Source of the DNA: DASQUK01 sp046726215
Lineage (GTDB): Bacteria > Actinomycetota > Acidimicrobiia > Acidimicrobiales > VFJN01
NCBI GenBank assembly: GCA_046726215.1
Contig: JBKPAA010000006.1
Location: 1-20,218 of the forward strand
Reading direction: 5' to 3'
DNA: 20,218 nucleotides
Shown here one piece after another: positions 1 to 6,485 of the stretch; the stretch's first letter is position 1, and each line of letters begins with the position of its first letter. The notes beneath the pieces were generated by a model. It had not been told where the DNA came from. It saw nothing but the letters and a program-made list of their open reading frames with translations, and did not search any database. Both the position numbers and the translations under genes were made by a program.

Positions 1-217
1 GACGATCCGGGGGCCGATCCCGTTGCCCACCGAGAAGCACCGCTACACGGTCATCCGCTCGCCGCACAAGGACAAGGACAGCCGCGAGCACTTCGAGATG
101 CGCGTCCACAAGCGGCTGCTCGACATCCTCGAGCCGAGCCCGAAGACGGTCGACTCGTTGCAGCGCATCGAGCTGCCCGCCGGCGTCGACATCGAGATCA
201 AGATCCAGCAGGCGTAA
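1..217 (+). CDS. rpsJ: 30S ribosomal protein uS10, 3' part
   Basis: This is the last 71 codons of uS10, cut by the window edge; the frame is open from base 2. uS10 sits in the head of the small subunit and, as NusE, also works with NusB in transcription antitermination. The family signature GPIPLPT, then TVIRSPHKDKDSREHFEMR and the ending LPAGVDIEIK are all visible. A TTG at 23 lies inside the conserved GPIPLPT motif and is not the start. The gene ends in TAA. Unlike most S10 operons, the next gene on this strand (rplC) does not follow closely: 865 bp separate them, and a strong hairpin lies 77 bp after the stop. The coding identity is certain; only the N-terminus is missing. Confidence 0.97.
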   Translation, partial: TIRGPIPLPTEKHRYTVIRSPHKDKDSREHFEMRVHKRLLDILEPSPKTVDSLQRIELPAGVDIEIKIQQA

Positions 218-294
218 CTTCCGGAGCCCGGCAAAACCGGCCGCGGGATCGATTGTCGGGGCCACCAGAACCGCGGCAGTAATTCCGTACGGAT

Positions 295-329
295 GTGTCG
301 CCCGGGCCGGCTCCCGGCCCGGGCGACAC
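295..329 (+). terminator. Strong hairpin after rpsJ, candidate terminator
   Basis: The arms 295-310 (GTGTCGCCCGGGCCGG) and 314-329 are perfect reverse complements, giving a 16-bp, very GC-rich stem with a 3-base CTC loop. No T-run follows, so it is not a classical intrinsic terminator; U-less hairpin terminators are reported in high-GC Actinomycetota. Its place 77 bp behind the rpsJ stop suggests that it ends or attenuates the rpsJ transcript before rplC. Because it is symmetrical it could also act on - strand transcripts. Confidence 0.6.
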
Positions 330-350
330 GCCGTGCTGTCGTTCCGTAGG

Positions 351-530
351 TCAGCTGGCAGGAGCTGACCGGATCATCGAGGTGCCGTCGGGCTCGTCCA
401 GGTCGTGCCGCTGCCCGTCGACGGCCACACATAGAAGTAATCGAACGTGGCCTCGATTTCGTAGCGGCCTCGGGTGAAGGCGCCCGACCATTGGGCACAT
501 TGCCTAGCGCTGCTAGCGATCGTGGTGCGA
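351..530 (-). pseudogene. Possible decayed or frameshifted reading frame
   Basis: On the - strand one frame reads RGRYEIEATFDYFYV with codons typical of this genome (mostly C or G in third place), then runs to a stop at 374-376. Another frame takes over just after it with VAVDGQRHDLDEPDGTSMIR and ends at TGA 351-353, again with G/C-ending codons. The switch coincides with a CACACA dinucleotide run at 426-431; removing one CA would join the two into one plausible C-terminus. No start codon is seen upstream in the first frame, which is open only back to about 613. It may be a gene remnant, a sequencing error in a real small gene, or chance. Nothing else supports a gene between 330 and 629. Confidence 0.2.
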
Positions 531-629
531 ATCGCCGGACTCGGCAGGGACGCCGCGACAGAACGCTCAGAGCCCGCGCCGGCACTGGAGCGCGCTCGGG
601 GTGGCCGGGGGGCCTATCCGCGGCGGGCG

Positions 630-809
630 CTACTCGAGGTCCTCGTCGCGCAGGTTCGACGAGATCCCGGCCTCGACGTCGAGCTCGGGGCCGTCGTCGT
701 GGCCGAGGAACCAGGGTTCGTCGGACTCGGCGGCTCGGCGTTCGTCGGCCAGGTGCTCGAACGGGTCTCGGCGCTTGCTGCCGTCGTGCTGTCGCCGTCC
801 GAAAGCCAT
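630..809 (-). CDS. Hypothetical small acidic protein, 59 aa
   Basis: I do not recognise this protein. It reads on the - strand from ATG 809 to TAG 630, with charged, hydrophilic composition: MAFGRRQHDG at the start, a DEPWFLGHDDGPELDVEAG stretch, and an acidic end NLRDEDLE. There is no signal peptide, membrane segment or cysteine. Support for coding is the codon pattern: nearly all third positions are G or C, as in the flanking ribosomal genes, while the overlapping frames lack this. An in-frame GTG at 845 would add 12 residues (start MATSGQQLAS) but uses rarer codons. Neither start has a clear Shine-Dalgarno. It lies opposite to the operon, inside the unusual rpsJ-rplC gap, so it may explain why the gap exists. 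Confidence 0.45.
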   Translation of the reverse strand: MAFGRRQHDGSKRRDPFEHLADERRAAESDEPWFLGHDDGPELDVEAGISSNLRDEDLE

Positions 810-876
810 GAGCGCGGAGGCTAGTTGCTGCCCGGACGTCGCCACGGCGCCATTGCGGGTGACCCGTCCGCCCAGG

Positions 877-907
877 TTGGTCCCGGTATGGGGACGTGGC
901 TATAGTT
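877..907 (+). promoter_or_regulatory. Candidate promoter for rplC
   Basis: TATAGT at 902-907 differs from the sigma-70 -10 consensus by one base and stands out as an AT-rich island (TATAGTTATTT) in very GC-rich DNA. TTGGTC at 877-882 could be the -35 element, although the 19-bp spacer is long. Transcription would start near 914 and give a leader of about 170 nt before rplC at 1083. The long rpsJ-rplC gap and the hairpin at 295-329 make a separate promoter here likely. Confidence 0.5.
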
Positions 908-1017
908 ATTTGGCCCCGCGCAGAGCCGCCGCTCGGCTCGCGCAAGGCATGTCCTGTCCCAACTGACGTCCGTGCAGGCCCGCGTCGCCGGGAACCGTGC
1001 GGCACAACCGACAGACG

Positions 1018-1048
1018 CGCTCCGCCGGGGCATCTCCCGAGCGGAGCG
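1018..1048 (+). promoter_or_regulatory. Structured leader hairpin upstream of rplC
   Basis: CGCTCCGC (1018-1025) pairs perfectly with GCGGAGCG (1041-1048). Inside, after a 2x2 internal loop (CG/GA), GGG 1028-1030 pairs with CCC 1036-1038 around a CATCT loop. It lies 34 bases before the rplC start, within the predicted leader. In Escherichia coli, uL4 controls its operon through a leader upstream of rpsJ. A hairpin before rplC could play a similar role here, but that is inference. Confidence 0.4.
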
Positions 1049-1082
1049 TTCGCGTGACAAGCCACAGAAAGACGCGCACCCC

Positions 1083-1739
1083 ATGGCCACAAGAGCGATC
1101 GTCGGCGAGAAGGTCGGCATGACGCAGGTCTGGGACGACGACAACCGCGTCGTCCCGGTCACCGTCCTGCGCGTGCGGCCGTGCCGCGTGGTTCAGGTCA
1201 AGACGCACGAGCGCGACGGGTACAGCGCGCTCCAGGTGACCTTCGGACAGAAGAAGGCTTCCAAGCTCACCAAGCCCATCGCCGGCCAGTTCGAGCGCGC
1301 CGGGGTCGAGCCGGGGGTCAGGCTGGTCGAGCTGCGCCTCGACGACGTCAGCGACTACGAGGTCGGGCAGGAGATCGGTGTCGACCTCCTCGCGCAGGGC
1401 GAGCTGGTCGACGTCACCTCGGTCAGCAAGGGCAAGGGGACGTCCGGCGTGATGAAGCGCCATGGCTTCGGCGGCCTCGGCTCCAGCCACGGCACCCACC
1501 GCGTGCACCGAGCCCCCGGCTCGATCGGCGGGGCGGCCACGCCCTCACGGGTCTTCCGGGGCACCCGCATGGCCGGTCGATCGGGCGGCCAGAAGACCAC
1601 CACCCTGAACCTCACCGTCGTCGAGGCCGACGCCGAACGCGACCTGCTGCTGGTCAAGGGCTCCGTCCCCGGACCCAAGGGTTCCGTCGTCCTCGTTCGC
1701 GACGCAGCCAAGGCCGACGCCAAGGGCGGGGGAAGCTGA
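1083..1739 (+). CDS. rplC: 50S ribosomal protein uL3
   Basis: uL3 binds 23S rRNA early in 50S assembly and reaches toward the peptidyl-transferase centre with a central loop. The 218-residue product starts MATRAIVGEKVGMTQ, the usual family start, which selects ATG 1083 over an in-frame GTG at 972 that would add 37 unconserved residues. The finger region is clear: SKGKGTSGVMKRHGF, SHGTHRVHRAPGSIG and PSRVFRGTRMAGRSG. The residue after GSIG is Gly, where the Escherichia coli protein has the Gln stretch methylated by PrmB. The ribosome-binding site is weak (AGAAAG about 11 bases upstream). It is the first gene of the packed block; rplD starts one base after its TGA. Confidence 0.97.
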   Translation: MATRAIVGEKVGMTQVWDDDNRVVPVTVLRVRPCRVVQVKTHERDGYSALQVTFGQKKASKLTKPIAGQFERAGVEPGVRLVELRLDDVSDYEVGQEIGVDLLAQGELVDVTSVSKGKGTSGVMKRHGFGGLGSSHGTHRVHRAPGSIGGAATPSRVFRGTRMAGRSGGQKTTTLNLTVVEADAERDLLLVKGSVPGPKGSVVLVRDAAKADAKGGGS

Positions 1740-1740
1740 T

Positions 1741-2415
1741 ATGGCCACCGTCAAGCTCACCAAGCCCACTGGCCGGGCCTCGGGCTCCGTCGACCTCGAC
1801 GACGCCCTGTTCGGCGCGGAGCCCAACATCCCGCTCATGCACCAAGTGGTGACCGCCCAGCTCGCGGCCGGTCGGGCCGGCACCCAGTCGACCAAGACCC
1901 GGGCCGAGGTGCGGGGCGGCGGTGCCAAGCCGTGGCGGCAGAAGGGCACCGGCCGGTCGCGCCAGGGCTCGATCCGGTCACCGCAGTGGCGGGGCGGTGG
2001 CGTGGCGCACGGGCCCAAGCCCCGGAGCTACGCCCAGCGCACCCCTCGCAAGATGATCCGCCTGGCGCTGGCGTCGGCGCTGTCCGACCGCCTGGCCGAC
2101 GACAGGGTCAAGGTGCTCGACGACTGGGGCATCGACACGCCCAGCACCAAGCGGGCCGTCGAGGTCCTCTCGTCGCTCAAGGTCGATGGCCGGGTTCTGG
2201 TCGTGTTGACGCGCGACGACGAGGTCGCCTGGAAGAGCCTGCGCAACCTGCCCGACGTCCACGTCCTGTCCACCGGGGAGCTCAACGCCTACGACGTTCT
2301 CGTCAGCGACTGGGTGGTGTTCACCGAGGCGTCGCTGCCCGGCCCCCGGGCGACCGAGACCCCCGCCGGCGCGGCTGCGGCCGACGCCGAAACCAACGAC
2401 GGGAGCGAGACGTGA
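1741..2415 (+). CDS. rplD: 50S ribosomal protein uL4
   Basis: uL4 lines the peptide exit tunnel and is an early 23S rRNA binder; in Escherichia coli it also represses its own operon. The product is 224 residues. The long tunnel loop is recognisable by EVRGGGAKPWRQKGTGRSRQG and SPQWRGGGVAHGPKPRSY, followed by the globular part with LVVLTRDDEVAWKSLRNLP and LNAYDVLVSDWVVFTE. After about residue 200 the protein continues with an Ala/Glu/Asp-rich tail of roughly 24 residues that is not part of the core fold. The stop overlaps the GTG start of rplW (GTGA), which implies translational coupling. Confidence 0.97.
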   Translation: MATVKLTKPTGRASGSVDLDDALFGAEPNIPLMHQVVTAQLAAGRAGTQSTKTRAEVRGGGAKPWRQKGTGRSRQGSIRSPQWRGGGVAHGPKPRSYAQRTPRKMIRLALASALSDRLADDRVKVLDDWGIDTPSTKRAVEVLSSLKVDGRVLVVLTRDDEVAWKSLRNLPDVHVLSTGELNAYDVLVSDWVVFTEASLPGPRATETPAGAAAADAETNDGSET

Positions 2416-2699
2416 CGGCCCGAGACATCATCGTCGCCCCTGTGGTGAGCGAGAAGTCCTACGCCCTCATGGAGGAGGGCGTCTACACGTTCAAGGTCCA
2501 TCCCGACGCATCCAAGCCGCAGATCCGCGACGCCGTTCAGGAGATCTTCGGTGTCAAGGTCGCCAAGGTGAACACGCTCAACCGCCCCGGCAAGCGCAAG
2601 CGCAACCGGCGCACGTTCACCTACGGCCGGCGTCCCGACACCAAGCGAGCGATCGTCACCCTCGTCGAGGGCGACTCGATCGACCTGTTCGAGGACTAG
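2412..2699 (+). CDS. rplW: 50S ribosomal protein uL23
   Basis: uL23 sits at the tunnel exit and is the docking point for trigger factor and the signal recognition particle. The 95-residue product begins MTARDIIVAPVVSEKSYALM and contains YTFKVHPDASKPQIRDAVQ and the basic loop RPGKRKRNRRTF, all standard for the family. The start is the GTG at 2412, overlapping the rplD stop by four bases; no better start fits the conserved N-terminus. The gene ends in TAG, 12 bp before rplB. Length is normal and nothing is unusual. Confidence 0.96.
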   Translation: MTARDIIVAPVVSEKSYALMEEGVYTFKVHPDASKPQIRDAVQEIFGVKVAKVNTLNRPGKRKRNRRTFTYGRRPDTKRAIVTLVEGDSIDLFED

Positions 2700-2711
2700 C
2701 GAGGCTCAGCG

Positions 2712-3548
2712 ATGGCACTCCGCAAGCGCAAGCCCACCAGCCCCGGCCGCCGGTTCCAGACGGTCGCCGACTTCGCCGAGCTCACCCGCGACCGCCCCGA
2801 ACGGACGCTGGTGGACAAGAAGCCTGCGACCGGGGGACGCAACGTGCACGGCCGCAAGACCGCGCGTCACCGCGGCGGCGGCCACAAGCAGCGGTACCGG
2901 GTGATCGACTTCCGCCGCAACAAGGACGGCGTCCCCGCCAAGGTGGCGGCCATCGAGTACGACCCCAACCGGTCGTGCCGCATCGCGCTGCTGCACTACC
3001 TCGACGGCGAGAAGCGCTACATACTGGCCCCCCGCGATGTCGCGGTCGGCCACCTGCTGCAGTCCGGCCAGGGCTCCGAGATCCGTCCCGGCAACGCCCT
3101 GCCGCTGCGCTACATCCCCGTCGGCACCACCCTGCACAACGTCGAGCTCAAGCCCGGCGCCGGGGGCAAGATGGCCCGCTCGGCCGGATCGTCGGTGGTG
3201 CTGCTGGCCAAGGAGGGCGCCTACGCCACCCTTCGCCTGCCGTCAACCGAGATGCGCCGGGTTGCGCTCGACTGCCGGGCCACCGTCGGTGAGGTCGGCA
3301 ACCCCGAGCACGAGTTGGTCAAGGTGGGCAAGGCCGGCCGGAACCGCTGGAAGGGCGTGCGCCCGCAGACCCGCGGCGTGGCCATGAACCCGGTCGACCA
3401 CCCCCTCGGCGGTGGCGAGGGCAAGTCCTCGGGTGGCCGCCACCCGGTGTCGCCCTGGGGCCAGACCGAGGGGCGCACGCGCCAGAAGAACAAGCAGTCC
3501 GACAAGCTCATCGTGCGCCGCCGCCGTACCCGCGGCGCGCGGAGGTGA
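2712..3548 (+). CDS. rplB: 50S ribosomal protein uL2
   Basis: uL2 is a core 50S protein needed for subunit association and for peptidyl-transferase activity. The product is 278 residues, the normal length. Visible landmarks are GRNVHGRKTARHRGGGHKQR near residue 43, the SH3-like barrel with YIPVGTTLHNVELKPG, and the C-terminal RGVAMNPVDHPLGGGEGK motif. The catalytic-centre histidine of the DHP motif is kept (His230), but the following residue, usually His in DHPHGGGEG, is Leu232. The C-terminus is strongly basic (IVRRRRTRGARR). Its stop lies inside the Shine-Dalgarno of rpsS. Confidence 0.97.
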   Translation: MALRKRKPTSPGRRFQTVADFAELTRDRPERTLVDKKPATGGRNVHGRKTARHRGGGHKQRYRVIDFRRNKDGVPAKVAAIEYDPNRSCRIALLHYLDGEKRYILAPRDVAVGHLLQSGQGSEIRPGNALPLRYIPVGTTLHNVELKPGAGGKMARSAGSSVVLLAKEGAYATLRLPSTEMRRVALDCRATVGEVGNPEHELVKVGKAGRNRWKGVRPQTRGVAMNPVDHPLGGGEGKSSGGRHPVSPWGQTEGRTRQKNKQSDKLIVRRRRTRGARR

Positions 3549-3552
3549 CCTC

Positions 3553-3837
3553 ATGCCGCGTTCCCTGAAGAAGGGCCCCTTCGTCGACGATCACCTGCTT
3601 CGCAAGGTCGACGAGCTCAACGCCAAGGGCGAGAAGAAGGTGATCAAGACTTGGTCGCGCCGCTCGACGATCATCCCCGACATGGTCGGCCACACCGTGG
3701 CCGTCCACGACGGCCGCAAGCACGTGCCCGTGTACGTGACGGAGTCGATGGTCGGGCACAAGCTCGGCGAGTTCGCCCCGACCCGCACCTTCCGGTACCA
3801 CGCGGGCCAGGAGCGCACCGCTCGGGGGAGGCGCTGA
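3553..3837 (+). CDS. rpsS: 30S ribosomal protein uS19
   Basis: uS19 forms a pair with uS13 in the head of the 30S subunit, near the A-site tRNA. The 94-residue product starts MPRSLKKGPFVDDHL, the exact family start, and contains IKTWSRRSTIIPDMVGHT and GHKLGEFAPTRTFRYH. A full Shine-Dalgarno, GGAGGTGA at 3541-3548, precedes ATG 3553 with ideal spacing and overlaps the rplB stop codon. rplV follows after three bases. Length and sequence are ordinary. Confidence 0.97.
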   Translation: MPRSLKKGPFVDDHLLRKVDELNAKGEKKVIKTWSRRSTIIPDMVGHTVAVHDGRKHVPVYVTESMVGHKLGEFAPTRTFRYHAGQERTARGRR

Positions 3838-3840
3838 GCC

Positions 3841-4590
3841 ATGGCCATCACGTCGGTCGGCACCAAGACCAACGAGCGGCCCGGGACCCGCGCGCAGATG
3901 CGGTACGCCCGGTTCTCGGCATCAAAGGCCCGCGCCGTTCTGGACCTGATTCGGGGTCTGCCGGTCAACGAGGCGGCGGAGGTGCTGCAGTTCACCGAGC
4001 GGGGCCCGAGCGTAGTGATCTCCAAGGTGCTGGCCAGCGCCATCGCCAACGCCGAGCACAACGACGAGCTCGACGGCGACACCCTGTACGTCGCGGCCTG
4101 CTTCGCCGACGAGGGCCCCACGCTCAAGCGGTGGCGCCCACGCGCCCGGGGCCGGGCCACGCGCATCCGCAAGCACATGTGCCACATCACGATCATCGTC
4201 GCCCCCATGCCCGAGGAGATGGCCGCCCGGGTCGAGGCCAGACAGGCGGGTGCTGCCCAGGCAGGGCGGCGCCGGGGACGGCGCGTGCAGGAGTCCCGTC
4301 GCGCCCGCGTCGCCCGCAGCCGTGGCGAGACCGTGGCCGAGGAGCCGGTCGAGGAGCCGACCGAGACGGAGCCCGGGGAGGAGGCCGAGGCCGGCGGCGA
4401 GCCCACCGACGAGATGGTCGAGGAGGCCGAAGAGGCCGCAGAGGCTGAAGAGGCCGCAGAGGCTGAAGCTGACGAGACGGCCGTCGACGAGGAAGCCGAG
4501 CCCGACGCGTCGGTGGAGACCGCAGACGAGCCCACGGACGACGACGGCGAGGAACCCGAGGCCGAGGACCGCGCCGGGGAGGAAGAGTAA
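3841..4590 (+). CDS. rplV: 50S ribosomal protein uL22 with long acidic tail
   Basis: uL22 spans the peptide exit tunnel with an extended beta-hairpin. Residues 1 to about 122 form the normal domain: SASKARAVLDLIRGLPV, then AIANAEHN, and the hairpin RWRPRARGRATRIRKHMCHI. The protein then goes on to residue 249, about twice the usual length. This extension has two parts: a basic segment (about 143-161, rich in Arg) and a very acidic segment (162-249) in which 43 residues are Glu or Asp, with many Ala and no aromatics. It looks disordered. Tails on uL22 are known in other Actinomycetota such as mycobacteria, but I cannot compare the sequence. Two identical 18-bp units sit in the tail. The stop overlaps the rpsC start by one base. 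Confidence 0.95.
   Translation: MAITSVGTKTNERPGTRAQMRYARFSASKARAVLDLIRGLPVNEAAEVLQFTERGPSVVISKVLASAIANAEHNDELDGDTLYVAACFADEGPTLKRWRPRARGRATRIRKHMCHITIIVAPMPEEMAARVEARQAGAAQAGRRRGRRVQESRRARVARSRGETVAEEPVEEPTETEPGEEAEAGGEPTDEMVEEAEEAAEAEEAAEAEADETAVDEEAEPDASVETADEPTDDDGEEPEAEDRAGEEE
4429..4464 (+). repeat. Tandem 18-bp repeat inside the rplV tail
   Basis: The 18-bp unit GAAGAGGCCGCAGAGGCT occurs twice head to tail (4429-4446 and 4447-4464) and encodes EEAAEA twice. The perfect nucleotide identity, including wobble bases, points to recent duplication by slippage. The length of the acidic tail is therefore likely to vary between strains. Confidence 0.9.
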
Positions 4591-5504
4591 TGGGTCAGAA
4601 GGTCAATCCCTACGGCTTCCGGCTCGGCGTCACGACCGACTGGAAGTCGCGCTGGTTCGCCGACCGCGACGAGTACAGCGACAACGTCATCCAGGACTGG
4701 AAGATCCGCGACTACCTGATGAGCGAGCTGCCCCATGCCGCCATCAGCCGGGTCGAGATCGAGCGCACCCGTGATCGCCTGCGCATCGATGTCCACACCG
4801 CCCGGCCGGGCATCGTGATCGGGCGCCGGGGCAGCGAGGCCGACCGCCTGCGGGCCGGCCTGGCCAAGATCACCGGCAATCCCAAGGTGCAGCTCAACAT
4901 CCAGGAGATCAAGCAGCCCGAGCTCGATGCCGCCCTCATCGCACAGGGTGTCGCCGACCAGCTGTCCGCCCGGGTGGCGTTCCGCCGGGCCATGAAGCGG
5001 GCCGTGCAGAACGCCCAGAAGGCGGGCGCGCAGGGCATCCAGGTGCAGTGCTCCGGCCGGCTGGGCGGCTCCGAGATGGCGCGCACCGAGAGCTACCTCG
5101 AGGGCCGGGTGCCGCGGCACACGCTGCGTGCCGACATCGACTACGGCTTCCGCGAGGCGCGCACCACCGCCGGTCGCATCGGCGTGAAGGTCTGGCTCTA
5201 CAAGGGCGACGTGCTGCCCTACAAGTCCCAGAGCGAGGACAAGATCTCCCGCGAGGCCGCGATGGCCGTGGGCGAGACGTCCGGCGCCGGCGCACCGGCC
5301 GGTGGTCAGCGGCGGGTCGTGTCGTCGGCCGCGGGCCGCCGGCGCCCCGCCGAGGTCGCCGAGACCCAGGAGCCGGCCGAGCACGAGCCACTCATCAAGG
5401 AGGCCGATCCCGAGCTGGAGCGGCTGCTGGCCGAGGAGGAAGAGATCGAGCGCCGGGTGCACGACCACCACGAGACCCCCCACTTCCGACCGGGAGACGA
5501 GTAG
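4590..5504 (+). CDS. rpsC: 30S ribosomal protein uS3 with C-terminal extension
   Basis: uS3 lies at the mRNA entry of the 30S subunit and helps unwind mRNA. The start MGQKVNPYGFRLGV is canonical and fixes ATG 4590, which overlaps the rplV stop (TAATG). The KH domain is shown by ARPGIVIGRRGSEADRLR (about 71-88). The basic FRRAMKRA motif (131-138) and the second domain SGRLGGSEMARTESYLEG and VWLYKGD are normal. The core ends near residue 220. The remaining 80 or so residues, to 304, form a low-complexity, mostly acidic tail with LERLLAEEEEIERRVHDHHE, which may form a helix. Escherichia coli uS3 is 233 residues long; longer forms are known in Actinomycetota. Confidence 0.96.
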   Translation: MGQKVNPYGFRLGVTTDWKSRWFADRDEYSDNVIQDWKIRDYLMSELPHAAISRVEIERTRDRLRIDVHTARPGIVIGRRGSEADRLRAGLAKITGNPKVQLNIQEIKQPELDAALIAQGVADQLSARVAFRRAMKRAVQNAQKAGAQGIQVQCSGRLGGSEMARTESYLEGRVPRHTLRADIDYGFREARTTAGRIGVKVWLYKGDVLPYKSQSEDKISREAAMAVGETSGAGAPAGGQRRVVSSAAGRRRPAEVAETQEPAEHEPLIKEADPELERLLAEEEEIERRVHDHHETPHFRPGDE

Positions 5505-5924
5505 ATGTTGATGCCGCGCAAGGTCGCGCACCGCAAGCACCATCGGGGTCGGATGAGCGGCGTCGCCAAGGGTGGCACCGACGTCAACTTCGGCGAGTTC
5601 GGCATCCAGGCGCTCGAGCCCGGATGGATCACCGCCCGCCAGATCGAGGCTGCCCGTATCGCCATGACCCGCCACATCAAGCGCGGTGGCAAGGTGTGGA
5701 TCAACGTCTTTCCCGACAAGCCGGTCACGCAGAAGCCGGCCGAGACCCGCATGGGTTCGGGCAAGGGCAACCCCGAGCGCTGGGTCGCAGTGGTCAAGCC
5801 GGGGCGCGTGCTGTTCGAGCTGTCCTACCCCGACGCCGCCGTCGCCCGCGCCGCCATCGAGCGAGCCATCCAGAAGCTGCCGATCAAGGCCCGCTTCGTC
5901 ACCAAGGAGGAAATCCTCCAATGA
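5505..5924 (+). CDS. rplP: 50S ribosomal protein uL16
   Basis: uL16 helps shape the A-site region and is added late in 50S assembly. The 139-residue product has MPRKVAHRKHHRGRMSG at its start, FGEFGIQALEPGWITARQIE, then RHIKRGGKVWINVFPDKPVT and ETRMGSGKGNPERWVAVV, all diagnostic. ATG 5505 directly follows the rpsC stop; the conserved MPRK start is two codons later at 5511, and either may be used. The 3' end overlaps rpmC as ATGA. Length is normal. Confidence 0.96.
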   Translation: MLMPRKVAHRKHHRGRMSGVAKGGTDVNFGEFGIQALEPGWITARQIEAARIAMTRHIKRGGKVWINVFPDKPVTQKPAETRMGSGKGNPERWVAVVKPGRVLFELSYPDAAVARAAIERAIQKLPIKARFVTKEEILQ

Positions 5925-6142
5925 CCAAGCAGAGCTTCCACGATCTCGACGACGGCAGCCTCATCGACCGCGTGCGTGAGACCAAGGACGAGCTGTTCAA
6001 GCTCCGGTTCCAGCTCGCGACCGGCCAGCTGAGCAACTATGCCCGCATCGGGCAGGTGCGCAGGGACATCGCCCGGCTCGAGACCGAGCTCCGCGCCCGT
6101 GAGATCACCGCCGCCGAGGCCCTTCAAGAGGAGACCGCGTGA
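5921..6142 (+). CDS. rpmC: 50S ribosomal protein uL29
   Basis: uL29 is a small two-helix protein beside uL23 at the tunnel exit. The 73-residue product contains the family pattern ETKDELFKLRFQLATGQLSN followed by RIGQVRRDIARLETELRARE. The start ATG 5921 overlaps the rplP stop (ATGA), with GGAGG-like bases upstream. A short extra end (EITAAEALQEETA) follows the second helix. Its TGA overlaps the ATG of rpsQ by one base. Confidence 0.95.
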   Translation: MTKQSFHDLDDGSLIDRVRETKDELFKLRFQLATGQLSNYARIGQVRRDIARLETELRAREITAAEALQEETA

Positions 6143-6420
6143 TGGCCGAGGCCACCGCAGCCACCGACGCCCGCGGGGCGCGCAAGGTACGCGAGGGCGT
6201 CGTTGCGTCCACTGCGATGGACAAGACGGCCGTCGTCGTCGTGACCACGCGCAAGCCCCACCCGCTCTACCGCAAGACGATGGTCCGCACCAGCCGCCTG
6301 TACGCGCACGACGAGAACAACGAGCTGCGCGTGGGCGACCGGGTCCGCATCGCCGAGACGCGGCCGCTGTCCAAGCAGAAGCGCTGGCGGCTCGTCGAGA
6401 TCCTGGAGCGGGCCAAGTGA
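6142..6420 (+). CDS. rpsQ: 30S ribosomal protein uS17
   Basis: uS17 is a primary 16S rRNA binder with an OB fold. The 92-residue product has REGVVASTAMDKTAVVVV, HPLYRKTMVRTSRLYAHDE and RVGDRVRIAETRPLSKQKRW, which are diagnostic. The start is either GTG 6139 or ATG 6142; AGGAG at 6128-6132 suits both, and ATG is chosen because it overlaps the rpmC stop as TGATG. About 15 residues precede the conserved domain. Its stop codon lies inside the stem of a hairpin that begins the rpsQ-rplN spacer. Confidence 0.95.
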   Translation: MAEATAATDARGARKVREGVVASTAMDKTAVVVVTTRKPHPLYRKTMVRTSRLYAHDENNELRVGDRVRIAETRPLSKQKRWRLVEILERAK

Positions 6421-6439
6421 GCCGGCGAAGCCGGCTCAC
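6417..6439 (+). promoter_or_regulatory. Hairpin over the rpsQ stop codon
   Basis: GTGAGCCGGC (6417-6426) and GCCGGCTCAC (6430-6439) form a perfect 10-bp stem closed by a GAA loop in the context GGCGAAGCC, a sequence type known for very stable mini-hairpins. The rpsQ TGA (6418-6420) is in the left arm. No T-run follows. It may be a processing site, a partial terminator or an mRNA 3' stabiliser at the S10/spc boundary. Confidence 0.5.
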
Positions 6440-6485
6440 CAGAGACACAGAGCTGTCCTTGATCATCGGGCCAGCCGTGTCGCGA

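Noticed and set aside
474..824. A 116-codon + strand frame in the rpsJ-rplC gap
   Set aside because: It overlaps the better-supported - strand frame 630-809 and shows no ribosome-binding site or recognisable motif.
972..1082. An upstream GTG start for rplC
   Set aside because: The family N-terminus MATRAIVGEKVG begins at ATG 1083; the extra 37 residues are unlike uL3 and cross the leader hairpin.
43..1092. A 349-codon open frame on the - strand across the rpsJ-rplC gap
   Set aside because: Arg/Pro/Ala-rich product typical of a wrong frame; codon third positions do not fit the genome, while another - strand frame at 630-809 does.
3591..5921. A 776-codon open frame on the - strand opposite rpsS-rplV-rpsC-rplP
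   Set aside because: It is antisense to five certain ribosomal genes and arises from high GC content; composition is low-complexity with no recognisable domain.
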